A DNA stretch of 64,000 nt from Herbaspirillum seropedicae (GCF_001040945.1 NZ_CP011930.1:3777021-3841020), one strand, 5' to 3'. Positions 28,696 to 38,038 are shown, counted from the stretch's first letter. Translations and numbers: made by a program. The notes: generated from the sequence alone by a model not told the origin.

Positions 28696-29601
28696 ATGAA
28701 CCTGCGTTTCGTCGAGGCCTTCCACTGGGCCGCCTCGCTCAAGAGCATCACCCGCGCCGCCGAGAAACTGCACATCACGCAATCGACCATGTCCAGCCGC
28801 ATCGCCTCGCTGGAAGAAGAACTGGGCGTGGTGCTGCTGGACCGCCGCGAAAAACAGTTCCGCCTCACCGTGGCTGGCCAGCGCTTCCAGCGCCTGGCCG
28901 TCAAGCTGCTGGACATGCAACGCCAGATCCGCCAGGAGCTGGGCGGCCACAGCGCCGGGCCGCTGGCGCTGCGCATCGGCAGCATCGAGTCGGTGGTGCA
29001 TAGCTGGCTGCCCGCATGGCTGCAGGAAATCCGTTGCCGCTATCCTGACTTCGCCCTGGAACTCACCGTGGAAACCTCGCCAGTGCTGACCGAACAGATC
29101 CGGCGTGGCGCCCAGGACCTGGTCTTCACCTCCACGGTCGGCAGCGATACCGCCGTGCGCTCGCGCCTGATGACGCCGATGGAGATGGTCTTCGTCGGCC
29201 ACCGCGAGCGCTTCGGCACCCGTTCCCATACGCTGGAAGAACTGGCTGCGCACGACCTCATCACCTTCCAGCGCGGCTCGCAGCCGCACCAGGGGCTGCT
29301 GCAACTGTGCCAGGAATGGGGTGTGGCCAATCCGCGCATCCACGCCATCTCCTCCATCTCGGCCATGGTGCAGCTGGTCGAAGGCGGCTTTGGTGTGGCC
29401 ACCCTGCCGCGCGCCTCGGTGCGCCAACTCACGCGCCGTCTGCCGCTGCGCATCCTGCGCTGCCAGGCGCAACTGCCTGCCTTGCAGATCCATGCCAGCT
29501 ATCGCGAAGATCCCAGCTCCAGCCTGGCCGAATTGGTGCTCGATTCGGCGCTGGAACACGCCCGGCGCGCACAAATAAAAGGCCGCACCGCAGAAAAATG
29601 A
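28696..29601 (+). CDS. LysR-family transcriptional regulator
   Basis: 301 residues. The N-terminal winged helix is MNLRFVEAFHWAASLKSITR, then AAEKLHITQSTMSSRIASLE, followed by the effector domain with ALRIGSIESVVHSWLPAWL and LVEGGFGVATLPRASVRQL. The ATG at 28696 matches the family start; the frame is open much further upstream without similarity. The hydro-lyase and MFS genes follow in the same direction after an AT-rich, palindrome-containing gap and are likely targets. Confidence 0.94.
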   Translation: MNLRFVEAFHWAASLKSITRAAEKLHITQSTMSSRIASLEEELGVVLLDRREKQFRLTVAGQRFQRLAVKLLDMQRQIRQELGGHSAGPLALRIGSIESVVHSWLPAWLQEIRCRYPDFALELTVETSPVLTEQIRRGAQDLVFTSTVGSDTAVRSRLMTPMEMVFVGHRERFGTRSHTLEELAAHDLITFQRGSQPHQGLLQLCQEWGVANPRIHAISSISAMVQLVEGGFGVATLPRASVRQLTRRLPLRILRCQAQLPALQIHASYREDPSSSLAELVLDSALEHARRAQIKGRTAEK

Positions 29602-29616
29602 TGCCCTGGCATGGAA

Positions 29617-29684
29617 ATCGCTATAGTGATTTTTCCATTGTCGTCATCGAATAAATCGATAACAAAAGATATAAATTTTTTGTT
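29617..29684 (+). promoter_or_regulatory. AT-rich regulatory gap with two palindromes
   Basis: Unusually AT-rich for this genome. ATCGCTATAGTGAT (29617–29630) is an imperfect palindrome of the LysR-box kind, and AACAAAA (29661–29667) with TTTTGTT (29678–29684) forms a 7-bp inverted repeat around GATATAAAT, a possible -10. It sits between lysR and the hydro-lyase gene. Confidence 0.45.
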
Positions 29685-29739
29685 GGACGCTCTCCCGGCA
29701 CCCTCCTAAGATCGGCTCCATTCCAGGAAGGAGACCGCC

Positions 29740-30594
29740 ATGCCAGAGACTGCCACTGCCTTGTCCACCGCACCGCATCAGCCCGCCCCACCGCCGGCCC
29801 TGTCGGCCGCATCCACCGCGCTGGAAGTGCGCCTGGCCGCCCGCAGCGGCGCGTTCAGCGGCCACACCAGCGGCGTGGCCAGCGCCCACGTGCAGGTCAA
29901 CCTGGCGATCCTGCCTGCTGCGCTGGCCGATGATTTTCTCGCCTTCTGCGAGCGCAACCCCATTCCCTGTCCTCTGCTGGCTGTCTCGGAACCCGGCTCC
30001 CCGGCCCTGCCCGCGCTGGGCCTGGACCTGGACGTGCGCAGCGACGTGCCGCGCTATCACCTGTGGCGCCATGGCGAACGCGTGGCCGAGGTCAGCGACC
30101 TGCGCGAAGTGTGGCGCGATGACCTGGTCACCTTCGCGCTGGGTTGCTCCTTCTCCTTCGAACATGCGCTGCTGGCCGCTGGCATTCCACTGCGTCATGT
30201 CAGCGAAGGCCGCAACGTGGCCATGTATCGCACCAATATCCCGACCCAGCCGGTGGGCGTGTTCCAGGGACCGACGGTGGTCTCGATGCGTCCATTGAAG
30301 GCGGCCGACGCCATCCGCGCCATCCAGATCACCGCACGCACCCCGCAGGTGCATGGCGCACCAATCCATATCGGCGATCCAGCGCTGATCGGGATTGCCG
30401 ATATCGACCATCCCGATTACGGCGAGGCGGTGGATATCCGCGCCGATGAGCTGCCGGTGTTCTGGGCTTGCGGGGTCACGCCCCAGGCCGCCATCGTCGC
30501 CGCCCGGCCCGAATTCTGCATCACCCACGCTCCCGGCTACATGCTGGTGACCGACAAGCTCAATAGCGAACTGCTGCTCGAACCGCAGGCCTAG
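29740..30594 (+). CDS. Putative hydro-lyase, DUF1445 / D-glutamate cyclase-like family
   Basis: 284 residues. After ~25 Ala/Pro-rich residues the sequence matches the UPF0317/DUF1445 family: [63 protein letters not shown], and the C-terminal [32 protein letters not shown]. The mammalian relative is a D-glutamate cyclase giving 5-oxo-D-proline; bacterial substrates are unsettled. A strong ribosome site (AGGAAGGAG) precedes the ATG at 29740. It lies between the LysR gene and an MFS transporter, which suggests a small uptake-and-conversion module. Confidence 0.9.
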   Translation: MPETATALSTAPHQPAPPPALSAASTALEVRLAARSGAFSGHTSGVASAHVQVNLAILPAALADDFLAFCERNPIPCPLLAVSEPGSPALPALGLDLDVRSDVPRYHLWRHGERVAEVSDLREVWRDDLVTFALGCSFSFEHALLAAGIPLRHVSEGRNVAMYRTNIPTQPVGVFQGPTVVSMRPLKAADAIRAIQITARTPQVHGAPIHIGDPALIGIADIDHPDYGEAVDIRADELPVFWACGVTPQAAIVAARPEFCITHAPGYMLVTDKLNSELLLEPQA

Positions 30595-30698
30595 CGCCTG
30601 TACGACCTATCGTTTTCGATCACCGGCTGCGCTTGCTTCGCCTGGCCGGATGATGTCGCACGTCAGTGATTTACATACTTTGATTACAGGGGATCATC

Positions 30699-31943
30699 AT
30701 GTGGCTGCAAGAAACAACGACATCCGAGCGGCGCACGCTCACGGCGACCTTCACCGGCTATGCGGTGGATGGTTTTGATTACATGATCTACACCTTCCTC
30801 ATCCCCACGCTCCTGGCGGCGTGGAGCATGAGCAAGGCCGAAGCCGGCTACATCGCTACCGGCGCCCTGCTGACCTCGGCCATCGGCGGCTGGGCCGCAG
30901 GTGTGCTGGCCGACCGCTATGGCCGGGTGCGGGTGCTGCAATGGACGGTGCTGTGGTTTGCGTTCTTTACCTTCCTCTCCGGTTTCACCACGTCCTTCGG
31001 CCAGTTGTTCTTTACCCGCGCCATGCAGGGTTTCGGCATGGGGGGGGAATGGGCGGTCGGTTCGGTACTCATTGCCGAGACCATCTCGGCCCGCCATCGC
31101 GGCAAGGCCTCGGGGCTGGTGCAGAGCAGTTGGGCGGTAGGCTGGGCGGGTTCAGCGCTGGCGTTCTGGGGCGTCTATGCGGTGCTGCCGCCGGAGACCG
31201 CATGGAAGGTGTTGTTCTGGATCGGCGTGCTGCCAGCCCTGCTGACGCTCTACATCCGCCGCGCCATCAGCGAGCCCGCCGTCTACCTGGCTACCCAGGC
31301 CCGGCTGCGCGAGAGCGGCCAGCGCGGCAATTTCCTGCGCATCTTCCATCGCGACCTGCTGCGCACCACCTTGCTGGCGAGCCTGCTGGCCACCGGCATG
31401 CAGGGCGCGTATTACTCGGTGACTACCTGGCTGCCGACCTTCCTGAAGACCGAACGCCATCTGTCGGTGCTGGGCACGAGCACCTATCTGCTGGTCTTGA
31501 TCGGCGGCTCCTTCTGTGGCTATCTCACCTCGGCCTGGCTGTCCGACACCATCGGTCGTCGCCGCTGCTTCATGCTGTTCGCCGCGATGGGCATCGTGCT
31601 GGTACTGAGCTATACGCAGATGATCATCACCGATGCCTGGATGCTGGCGTTGGGTTTCGTGCTGGGCTTCTTCCTCTCGGGGATCTTTTCGGGGATGGGG
31701 GCGTATCTGTCTGAACTGTTCCCCAGCGATGTGCGCGGTTCAGGACAGGGGTTCTGCTACAACTTCGGACGTGCGGTCGGGGCGATCTGTCCGGCGCTGG
31801 TGGGCTATCTGAGCAACAGCCTGCCGCTGGGGCAGACCATAGGCTGGATTGCGGCAGGCTGTTATGGGTTGGTGATCGTGGCTTGCCTGGTCCTGCCCGA
31901 GACGCGCGGCAAGGAGCTGGAAGCGGTCGCAAAGGCTTTCTGA
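30699..31943 (+). CDS. MFS transporter, metabolite:H+ symporter type (NanT/aromatic-acid-like)
   Basis: 414 residues, 12 membrane segments. The conserved loop motifs are GVLADRYGRVRVL (after TM2) and AWLSDTIGRRRC (after TM8). The TM4 phrase RAMQGFGMGGEWAVGSVLIAE is typical of the sugar-acid and aromatic-acid symporters. The C-terminal SELFPSDVRGSGQGFCYNFGR also fits. Substrate not defined. It follows the DUF1445 gene by 104 bases and is closed by a strong terminator. Confidence 0.92.
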   Translation: MWLQETTTSERRTLTATFTGYAVDGFDYMIYTFLIPTLLAAWSMSKAEAGYIATGALLTSAIGGWAAGVLADRYGRVRVLQWTVLWFAFFTFLSGFTTSFGQLFFTRAMQGFGMGGEWAVGSVLIAETISARHRGKASGLVQSSWAVGWAGSALAFWGVYAVLPPETAWKVLFWIGVLPALLTLYIRRAISEPAVYLATQARLRESGQRGNFLRIFHRDLLRTTLLASLLATGMQGAYYSVTTWLPTFLKTERHLSVLGTSTYLLVLIGGSFCGYLTSAWLSDTIGRRRCFMLFAAMGIVLVLSYTQMIITDAWMLALGFVLGFFLSGIFSGMGAYLSELFPSDVRGSGQGFCYNFGRAVGAICPALVGYLSNSLPLGQTIGWIAAGCYGLVIVACLVLPETRGKELEAVAKAF

Positions 31944-31962
31944 TTCTCCCCCGTTTTCCCTT

Positions 31963-31999
31963 GCAAGAGGCCGGCTGGATGCCGGCCTCTTGCATTTTG
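31963..31999 (+). terminator. Terminator after the MFS transporter gene
   Basis: A 13-bp perfect stem (GCAAGAGGCCGGC at 31963–31975, complement at 31981–31993) with a five-base loop is followed by ATTTTGG, 20 bases after the stop codon. Confidence 0.88.
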
Positions 32000-32117
32000 G
32001 CGCGCCTCTGGCTTGCCTGCGCCCACCGCCTTCCTGCCCTATACTTGCAACTCGCCGCGGTCAAGCGGGTCTGAAGAACCCGCGCCCCCGTCACAAGAAC
32101 AACCTACCGCTGCACTC

Positions 32118-33800
32118 ATGGAAATCGTCTTCACCGTGTTGATCCTGCTGCTGGCCGTCGCCGTCTCCGGCGTCGTCGCCCGGCTGGCGCCCTTCAAGCT
32201 GCCCCTGCCGCTGTTCCAGATCGCGCTGGGAGCGGTGCTGGCCCTGCCCATGTTCGGGCTGCGCATCAGCTTCGATCCTGAATTGTTCCTGCTGCTGTTC
32301 ATCCCGCCGCTGCTGTTCACCGACGGCTGGCGCATGCCCAAGCGCGAGTTCTTCCGGCTGGCGCGCCCCATCCTGGCGCTGGCGCTGGGCCTGGTCATGT
32401 TTACGGTGGTCGGGGTGGGCTACTTCATCCACTGGATGATCCCGGTCATCTCGCTGCCCTCGGCCTTTGCGCTGGCCGCCGTGCTCTCGCCCACCGATGC
32501 CGTGGCGGTCTCCTCCATCGTCGGCAAGGGGCGCTTGCCGGCCTCGATGCAACATGTGCTCGAGGGTGAGGCGCTGATGAACGATGCCTCGGGCCTGGTG
32601 GCCTTCAAGTTCGCCATTGCGGCGGTCATCACCGGTACCTTCTCGCTGCTGGACGCCAGCATTTCCTTCGTGCTGATCGCCGCCGGCGGGGTGGCTGTGG
32701 GCCTGATCGTAGCCTGGGGCTTCGGGCTGATCCGCCGCAAGATCATCGAATGGGCTGGCGATGAACCGGGCATCCAGGTGGTCTTGCTGCTGCTCATCCC
32801 CTTCACGGCCTACATCTTCGCCGAACACTTCGGCCTCTCGGGCATTCTGGGCGCGGTCGCGGCGGGCATGCTGATGCCCTATCTGGAAACCGCCGGCGGC
32901 GAGTCGGCCGCTACCCGGCTGCAGGGGCGCAGCATCATGACGATGCTGGAATTCGTCTTCAACGGCATGTCCTTCCTGCTGCTGGGCCTGCAATTGCCGG
33001 GCATCGTCAGCCTGGCCCATATGGACGCCAAGATGGCCGGCAATGTGCCGGTGTGGCACCTGTTCGTCTATATCGTCGCCATCACGCTGGCGCTGGTGGT
33101 GCTGCGTTTCGTCTGGGTCTGGATCAACCTGCGCATGCGCCGCTTTGCCTCGGCGCTGCGCGGCCAGAGCGGGCGCAATCGCAAGTTCGACCTGCGCCTC
33201 ATCAGCATCACGGCGCTCTCCGGGGTGCGCGGGGCGATCACGCTGGCCGGCGTGATGTCCATTCCGCTGCTGCTCAAGGAACATACGCCCTTCCCAGCGC
33301 GCGACCTGTTGATCTTCCTGGCCACCGGGGTGATCGTCTGCTCGCTGCTGCTGGGCAGCCTGCTGCTGCCGTGGATGCTCAAGGACCTGCAACTGGATGC
33401 CGAGGTCAAGCGCCGCCGCGCCGAAGAGATGATGGCCCGGCTGCGCCTGTCGGAGGCGGCCGTGCGCAGCATCGAGACGGCCCAGGAACGCATCGGCATG
33501 AACCTCGATGAGAACGACCTGGCCCTGCTCACCGAAGTCAGCGGCAGCCTCTTGGCGACCTACCGGATGCGGATGAATGCGGAAAGCGATTCGGAAGAAA
33601 CCCAGCGCGCCGCCAACCGATTCAAGCAGTTCGAGCGCGAACTGCGACTGGAGGCGATCCGCGCCGAGCGGCTGGAAGTGCACTACCTGCGCGCCGAGCA
33701 GCGCATCAATGACGAGACCTTCCTGATGCTGATCAACCAGATCGACATGGCCGAGACCTGGCTATTGGGCTCGCTCAATGCCCCCGGCCAACATCACTGA
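32118..33800 (+). CDS. CPA1-family Na+/H+ antiporter
   Basis: 560 residues. The membrane domain (~1–410) has 12 or so segments with the exchanger hallmarks ALAAVLSPTDAVAVSSI and GEALMNDASGLVAFKFA (the ND ion-binding pair), plus a conserved GVRGAITLAGVMSIPLLL. The cytoplasmic tail (~415–560) is a long charged helical region (RRRAEEMMARLRLSEAAVRS, ANRFKQFERELRLEAIRAER) that probably regulates exchange. The ATG at 32118 gives the expected N-terminus; the frame is open upstream to 32013. Monocistronic between two terminators. Confidence 0.94.
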   Translation: MEIVFTVLILLLAVAVSGVVARLAPFKLPLPLFQIALGAVLALPMFGLRISFDPELFLLLFIPPLLFTDGWRMPKREFFRLARPILALALGLVMFTVVGVGYFIHWMIPVISLPSAFALAAVLSPTDAVAVSSIVGKGRLPASMQHVLEGEALMNDASGLVAFKFAIAAVITGTFSLLDASISFVLIAAGGVAVGLIVAWGFGLIRRKIIEWAGDEPGIQVVLLLLIPFTAYIFAEHFGLSGILGAVAAGMLMPYLETAGGESAATRLQGRSIMTMLEFVFNGMSFLLLGLQLPGIVSLAHMDAKMAGNVPVWHLFVYIVAITLALVVLRFVWVWINLRMRRFASALRGQSGRNRKFDLRLISITALSGVRGAITLAGVMSIPLLLKEHTPFPARDLLIFLATGVIVCSLLLGSLLLPWMLKDLQLDAEVKRRRAEEMMARLRLSEAAVRSIETAQERIGMNLDENDLALLTEVSGSLLATYRMRMNAESDSEETQRAANRFKQFERELRLEAIRAERLEVHYLRAEQRINDETFLMLINQIDMAETWLLGSLNAPGQHH

Positions 33801-33838
33801 GCGCGCTGCGCTCTTCGGAAAAGCCAGGCCAGCAAGCA

Positions 33839-33879
33839 CAAAGCCCGCATCGCCACTGTGCATGGCGATGCGGGCTTTG
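33839..33879. terminator. Hairpin terminator between antiporter and small gene
   Basis: A 16-bp perfect stem (CAAAGCCCGCATCGCC at 33839–33854, complement at 33864–33879) with AAA/TTT at its base. It lies between convergent genes and could stop transcription from both sides. Confidence 0.82.
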
Positions 33880-33896
33880 TCGCAGAAGAAGGGGAT

Positions 33897-34166
33897 TCAG
33901 GCGACCGAATTGACGGTCGTGCCGATGATCTCGCCGGTCGCATTGCGCGACGCCTGTTCGCGGCGATTGCGCTCCTGGCGGGCGTTTTCGGCGCGGGTTT
34001 CATCGCCCTGGATTTCTTCCAGGCGGCGCTGCTCGGCCTTGACCGCAGCAGCAGCCTCTTCGGCGCGGCGCACGGCGACCGGATCATTGGCCTTGCCCGT
34101 GGTGGGCGCATTCCCATTGGGGTCGGAGACGACAGCGTTGACGGCGGAGGCGATGTCCATGGCCAT
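33897..34166 (-). CDS. Small charged hypothetical protein
   Basis: 89 residues: a short hydrophobic start (MAMDIASAVNAVVSD), then a highly charged Ala/Glu/Arg helix (RRAEEAAAAVKAEQRRLEEI) and the tail NATGEIIGTTVNSVA. It is probably one long helix or coiled coil. No family recognised; weakly similar in composition to the short 'putative motility/phage-like' helical proteins of Burkholderiales, which is not strong evidence. The good ribosome site (AAAGGAG) and the terminator just after the stop support a real gene. Confidence 0.72.
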   Translation of the reverse strand: MAMDIASAVNAVVSDPNGNAPTTGKANDPVAVRRAEEAAAAVKAEQRRLEEIQGDETRAENARQERNRREQASRNATGEIIGTTVNSVA

Positions 34167-34396
34167 GATGGGCTCCTTTGATACGAAGGACGAGAAATGA
34201 ATGCTGGTGGCGACAATATGTGCCGTCCAGTGAGGCGAATGTCGCTATCTTACGCCCATTGCCGCGCTCTGCCACAGGAAAAACCTGACATCGCCCATTT
34301 TTTGCGCTGACGCCACCTTCATTCTTGCCTGCGTGGCAAGAAATCATGGAGGGCCGATATCAGCCTGGAAACTTCCTCGCCAGGCAGCGCGGCGGT

Positions 34397-35188
34397 TCAG
34401 TGGCAATCCGGCACGTTCTGGTCGAGGTAGACCTCGAAGGCGACGTTATTGACCCACTTCCTGATGGCATTGAGCCAGAACGCATCGTTCCATCTGGCCG
34501 CCGCCTGTCGGGCCGCGGCCAGGTCGGCGGGATCATTGCCGCGCACTTGCAATACCAGGACCTGGCGGCTCACCGGGGCCAGTTGGGCGGAGAATTTCTT
34601 CCACTCGGGCAGCTTGAGCAAGACTTTCAGAAGGGTGTCGTCGTGCACGGCGGCGTCGCACTGGCCGATGCGCACGGCCAGCAGCGAATCGGCCGGGGCC
34701 GGCATCACTTTTTCGATGGCGCCGTAGCGCGCGCTCAGGGTGCCGACATAGGGAGATCCGCTGGAGACACAGACGGTGCGCCCCTTGAGGTCATCCCATT
34801 TGCGGATGGTGGTATCGCTGCGCATGATGGCCATGCCGCCGGCGCTGTAGCCGGTCGGGATGAGGGTGGCGTCGGCGGCGCTGGCCTGGGCCGGGTCCAC
34901 GCGCGTGAGCACGACATCGGGACGCACCCCCTTGAGCGCGGCGCGGTCGGCGACGTTGGGCTGCAGATCGGCCTTGAGTTTCCATTGCGCGGCAAGATCC
35001 TCGGCCAGCACGGTGGCGATGTTCTCCGGTGTACGGAATTTCATGCCGCCCTTGTAGACCGGCGGTACGTGGTCCAGCCCGATGCGCAATTGCTCGCTGC
35101 GGCGGGCGTCATCGAGCACGCCTGCCTGGGCGGCTCCGACCAGCAGGCAGACCGACGTGAGCAGCGTGTAGCGGTAAAGGGCGCGCAT
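34397..35188 (-). CDS. Extracellular solute-binding protein, family 3-like
   Basis: 263 residues with a signal peptide (LLTSVCLLVGAAQA). The fold is that of polar amino acid-type binding proteins: LRIGLDHVPPVYKGGMKF, DLQPNVADRAALKGVRPDVV, and the hinge region WDDLKGRTVCVSSGSPYVGTL. The normally conserved Arg/Asp ligand residues are not clear, so the ligand need not be an amino acid. It is the last gene of the four-gene ABC operon, 13 bases after the permease, in addition to a second, unrelated binding protein in the same operon. Confidence 0.85.
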   Translation of the reverse strand: MRALYRYTLLTSVCLLVGAAQAGVLDDARRSEQLRIGLDHVPPVYKGGMKFRTPENIATVLAEDLAAQWKLKADLQPNVADRAALKGVRPDVVLTRVDPAQASAADATLIPTGYSAGGMAIMRSDTTIRKWDDLKGRTVCVSSGSPYVGTLSARYGAIEKVMPAPADSLLAVRIGQCDAAVHDDTLLKVLLKLPEWKKFSAQLAPVSRQVLVLQVRGNDPADLAAARQAAARWNDAFWLNAIRKWVNNVAFEVYLDQNVPDCH

Positions 35189-35201
35189 GGAGGGGCCAGC
35201 C

Positions 35202-35975
35202 TTAGACGTACTGGTACTTCAGCAGACGATGCTTGAGGTTTTCCAGGATCACCTGGTCGATCAATGCGGCCAGGATGGCGATGGTCAGGATATTGGCCAT
35301 CACGCCGACCATGTCGGCAGTCTCGCCCGAATAGGCCAGCGTGCGGCCCAGGCCCTTGCCGAAGCCCACCAGCATTTCCGCCGAGATCAGCGCGCGCCAG
35401 GCGTTGCCGAAGGCCAGTTGGGCGCCGGTGATCAGTTCCGGCATCACCGCCGGCAGGTAGACCCGGCGCAGCATGGACAGCCGCGAGGCGCCCATCACGC
35501 GGGCCGCCGAGACGTGGACCTGCTGCACGCTCTCGGTCGCGTTCATCACCGACAGCGCCGCCGGGAAGAAGGCGGCGATGGCCACCACCACCACGATGGG
35601 CAGGTTGCCAAAACCCATCAGGATCAGGAACAGCGGCACCCAGGCAATCGACGGAATCGATTGCAGGATCACGATGGCCGACTTGAGCACTTCACGGAAG
35701 AAGAACAGCACCGCACCGACCAGCCCGAAGCCGATGCCCAGCACCAGCGCCGAACCATAGCCCATGCCCAGGCGATAGAGGCTGCCGAAGAGCGCCAGGC
35801 GGAAATTGCTGGACTGCACCTCTTCCCACAGCCGCGCCGCCACCGAAGGCACGCCCGGCATCAGGAAGGACGGCAGCGACCAGGCCGCGATCTGCCACAT
35901 CAGGAGGATGAAGACGATGGCCAGCACCATGGCCAGCTTCTTGCGGATACCGGTAACGCGACGCTGAGAGCTCAT
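35202..35975 (-). CDS. ABC transporter permease (SsuC/TauC/NrtB-like)
   Basis: 257 residues, about six membrane segments. The EAA loop is AARVMGASRLSMLRRVYLPAVMPELITGAQ, and ILQSIPSIAWVPLFLILMGFGNLPIV matches the SsuC/TauC/NrtB subfamily that imports alkanesulfonates, taurine, nitrate or related compounds. The neighbours are an ATPase and a SsuA-like binding protein on the same strand. A hairpin (35993–36013) sits immediately upstream of its start. Confidence 0.93.
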   Translation of the reverse strand: MSSQRRVTGIRKKLAMVLAIVFILLMWQIAAWSLPSFLMPGVPSVAARLWEEVQSSNFRLALFGSLYRLGMGYGSALVLGIGFGLVGAVLFFFREVLKSAIVILQSIPSIAWVPLFLILMGFGNLPIVVVVAIAAFFPAALSVMNATESVQQVHVSAARVMGASRLSMLRRVYLPAVMPELITGAQLAFGNAWRALISAEMLVGFGKGLGRTLAYSGETADMVGVMANILTIAILAALIDQVILENLKHRLLKYQYV

Positions 35976-35992
35976 AAGGACAGGAAAGACAA

Positions 35993-36013
35993 TGGCCGGA
36001 CACGGTCCGGCCA
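35993..36013 (-). repeat. Intercistronic hairpin upstream of the permease gene
   Basis: Perfect 9-bp palindrome TGGCCGGAC (35993–36001)/GTCCGGCCA (36005–36013) with a three-base loop, 18 bases before the permease start. A weaker stem TCGGGC/GCCCGA (36060–36078) follows the binding-protein stop. Such structures often stabilise the upstream binding-protein message relative to the permease. Confidence 0.6.
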
Positions 36014-36106
36014 GATTAAAAAAACATAAAAACTACTTCGGCATCACATCCCAAACCGTTCGGGCTGAGTAGGCCCGAGAGGGCCGTATCGAAGACGCTC
36101 CGACGA

Positions 36107-37108
36107 TCACAGCTTGCGCGCGTTCTGCCACGACAGGTCGGTGATGGAGTTCACGTCGAAGGGCTTGCCGTCACGGGTCTTGAGCGAACCTTGCGACTGG
36201 AGGATATCGGCGATCTCCTGCATGCGGTCCTGGTCCTTCTTGCTGATCTTGGGCGTGAAGGTCTGGCTCTTGATGGCGTCGCGGATCACGTCTTCGCGCA
36301 GCATCTCGCCATGCTTCAGGGTCTTCAGTGTAGGCTCGGCGATGAAGTAGCCGGCGATCAGCTTGGAGGCCTCGGCAGGCTTCTTCTGCAGCAGGGTGAT
36401 GGCGTCGCGCTGGGCGTCGAGCGACTTCCAGACGGCCTCACGCTTCTTCTTCAGGGTCTCGCCGGAAGTGATGACCACCATGCAGGGGAAAGGCCAGACT
36501 TCGCCGATTTCATAGACCTGCTTGACCGGCGCGATCAGTTGCGCGATGCGCGCCTGCGGTTCGAACAGGAAGGCGGCATCGACGCGCTTGCCCACCAGCG
36601 ACTGCACCGCCACCTGGGGCGAGACGCCCATCACATTGACGTCATCGGCCTTGATGCCGGCGTCGCGCAGCACCACGCCCTTGAGCACGGTGTCGGCGGT
36701 GCTGCCCTCGGCCTGCGACGCCAGGGTCTTGCCCTTGAGGTCGGCCACCTTGTTGATGCCGGAGTCTTCACGCGCCACCAGGGCGTGATAGCCCAGTTGC
36801 GCGCCGCCGACCACCTTCAGGTCCGCGCCCTTGGAGGCCCAGGCCACGGCATTGGAAAAGCCGAACACGCCACTGTCGAGCTGACCGCCGACGATGGCCT
36901 TGACCAGGTCGGTGCCGGACTTGAACTCGATCAGTTCCACATCCAGTCCGTACTTCTTGTAGAGCCCCGCTTCATAGGCGGCCATGGCTTGCGCATCGTC
37001 CATGACGCGCAGGTAGCCGATCTTGAATTTTTCCAGCGCAAAGGCATTGCCGGAAAATGCCAGGGCGGCGGCGGTGATGGCGGGCGCCAGGATGCGTGCG
37101 AGTTTCAT
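36107..37108 (-). CDS. ABC transporter substrate-binding protein (SsuA/TauA/NMT1-like)
   Basis: 333 residues with a signal peptide (LAPAITAAALAFSGNAFA). Mature protein: FKIGYLRVMDDAQAMAAYEAGLYKKYGLDVELIEF, typical of the NMT1/SsuA family, followed by SGTDLVKAIVGGQLDSGVFG and ALVAREDSGINKVADLKGKT. The ligand is unknown (sulfonate, nitrate, pyrimidine and aromatic binders share this fold). The ATG overlaps the stop of the ATPase gene (ATGA), so the two are translationally coupled. Confidence 0.93.
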   Translation of the reverse strand: MKLARILAPAITAAALAFSGNAFALEKFKIGYLRVMDDAQAMAAYEAGLYKKYGLDVELIEFKSGTDLVKAIVGGQLDSGVFGFSNAVAWASKGADLKVVGGAQLGYHALVAREDSGINKVADLKGKTLASQAEGSTADTVLKGVVLRDAGIKADDVNVMGVSPQVAVQSLVGKRVDAAFLFEPQARIAQLIAPVKQVYEIGEVWPFPCMVVITSGETLKKKREAVWKSLDAQRDAITLLQKKPAEASKLIAGYFIAEPTLKTLKHGEMLREDVIRDAIKSQTFTPKISKKDQDRMQEIADILQSQGSLKTRDGKPFDVNSITDLSWQNARKL

Positions 37109-37878
37109 ACTCCTACCCCTTCAATGTTTTTGGCAAATTCGTCCTGCTCGGCGTGGATGCCCAGCAGGCAGAGGATGTCGCGGCGGATGGCCGCAAATTC
37201 GGACAGGTCGTGCGTCTTTTCGTGATGCACGAGATTGAATTCCTTCAAGACCTTGGCCGGACGCGGGCTGAACACGAAGATGCGGTCGGCCAGGAACAGC
37301 GCCTCATCCACATCGTGGGTCACCAGCACCACGGTCGGGCCTTGCTGGCGGATCAGGTCGCGCAGGGCGTCCTGCAGGGTCATGCGGGTGAGCGCATCGA
37401 GGGCCCCAAAGGGTTCGTCCAGCAGCAGCGCTTTGGGCTGCGAGATGAAGGCGCGCGCCAGGGCGGCGCGCTGGCGCATGCCGCCGGAGACCTGGTGCGG
37501 ATAATAGTGTTCGAAGCCCTTGAGCTTGACGTTTTCCAGCCAGACGCGGGCCTGCTCGGCAGCCTTCTTCTTGTCCACGCTCTGGAATTCCAGCGCCAGC
37601 GCCACATTCTGCTGCAGGGTCAGCCAGGGATAGAGTGCGTTCTCCTGGAACATCAGGGTGCGCTCGGGATGGGGGCCACGGATGGTCTGACCGTCACCGG
37701 CGACGCTGCCGCTGCTGGGCTTTTCCAGGCCTGCCGCCATGTGCAGCAAGGTGGACTTGCCGCAGCCGGAGGGGCCGACCAGCGCGACCAGCTCACCCGA
37801 TGCGATCTCGCGGGTGAATTCCTCGATCACGTGCAGGTCGCCGAAATGCTTGGCGACATTGTTGAAAGATAGCTTCAT
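37105..37878 (-). CDS. ABC transporter ATP-binding protein (SsuB/TauB-like)
   Basis: 257 residues. Walker [11 protein letters not shown]-loop FQENALYPWLT, signature VSGGMRQRA, Walker B ALLLDEPFGALD and H-loop VTHDVDEALFLAD are all present. First gene of the operon ATPase–binding protein–permease–second binding protein. The gap upstream (37879–38085) holds an AT-rich inverted repeat that may be its operator. Confidence 0.95.
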   Translation of the reverse strand: MKLSFNNVAKHFGDLHVIEEFTREIASGELVALVGPSGCGKSTLLHMAAGLEKPSSGSVAGDGQTIRGPHPERTLMFQENALYPWLTLQQNVALALEFQSVDKKKAAEQARVWLENVKLKGFEHYYPHQVSGGMRQRAALARAFISQPKALLLDEPFGALDALTRMTLQDALRDLIRQQGPTVVLVTHDVDEALFLADRIFVFSPRPAKVLKEFNLVHHEKTHDLSEFAAIRRDILCLLGIHAEQDEFAKNIEGVGV

Positions 37879-38038
37879 GTGGTCCTGCGGATGGTCCGCG
37901 CCAGGGATGGGTGGAACGGGAAGGAGCGTCGGCCCGCGGCACGGGCGCCACCATGGGCCGCTGCGGTCTCCCCCCTTTTATTCAGGCATGCACTGTACTG
38001 TTGCCCGCTATGCAAAACAACTACTTAATAATCGTATG

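Noticed and set aside
31963-31999. Riboswitch or attenuator before the antiporter gene
   Set aside because: The structure is a plain terminator right after the MFS gene stop; there is no further leader structure before the antiporter start.
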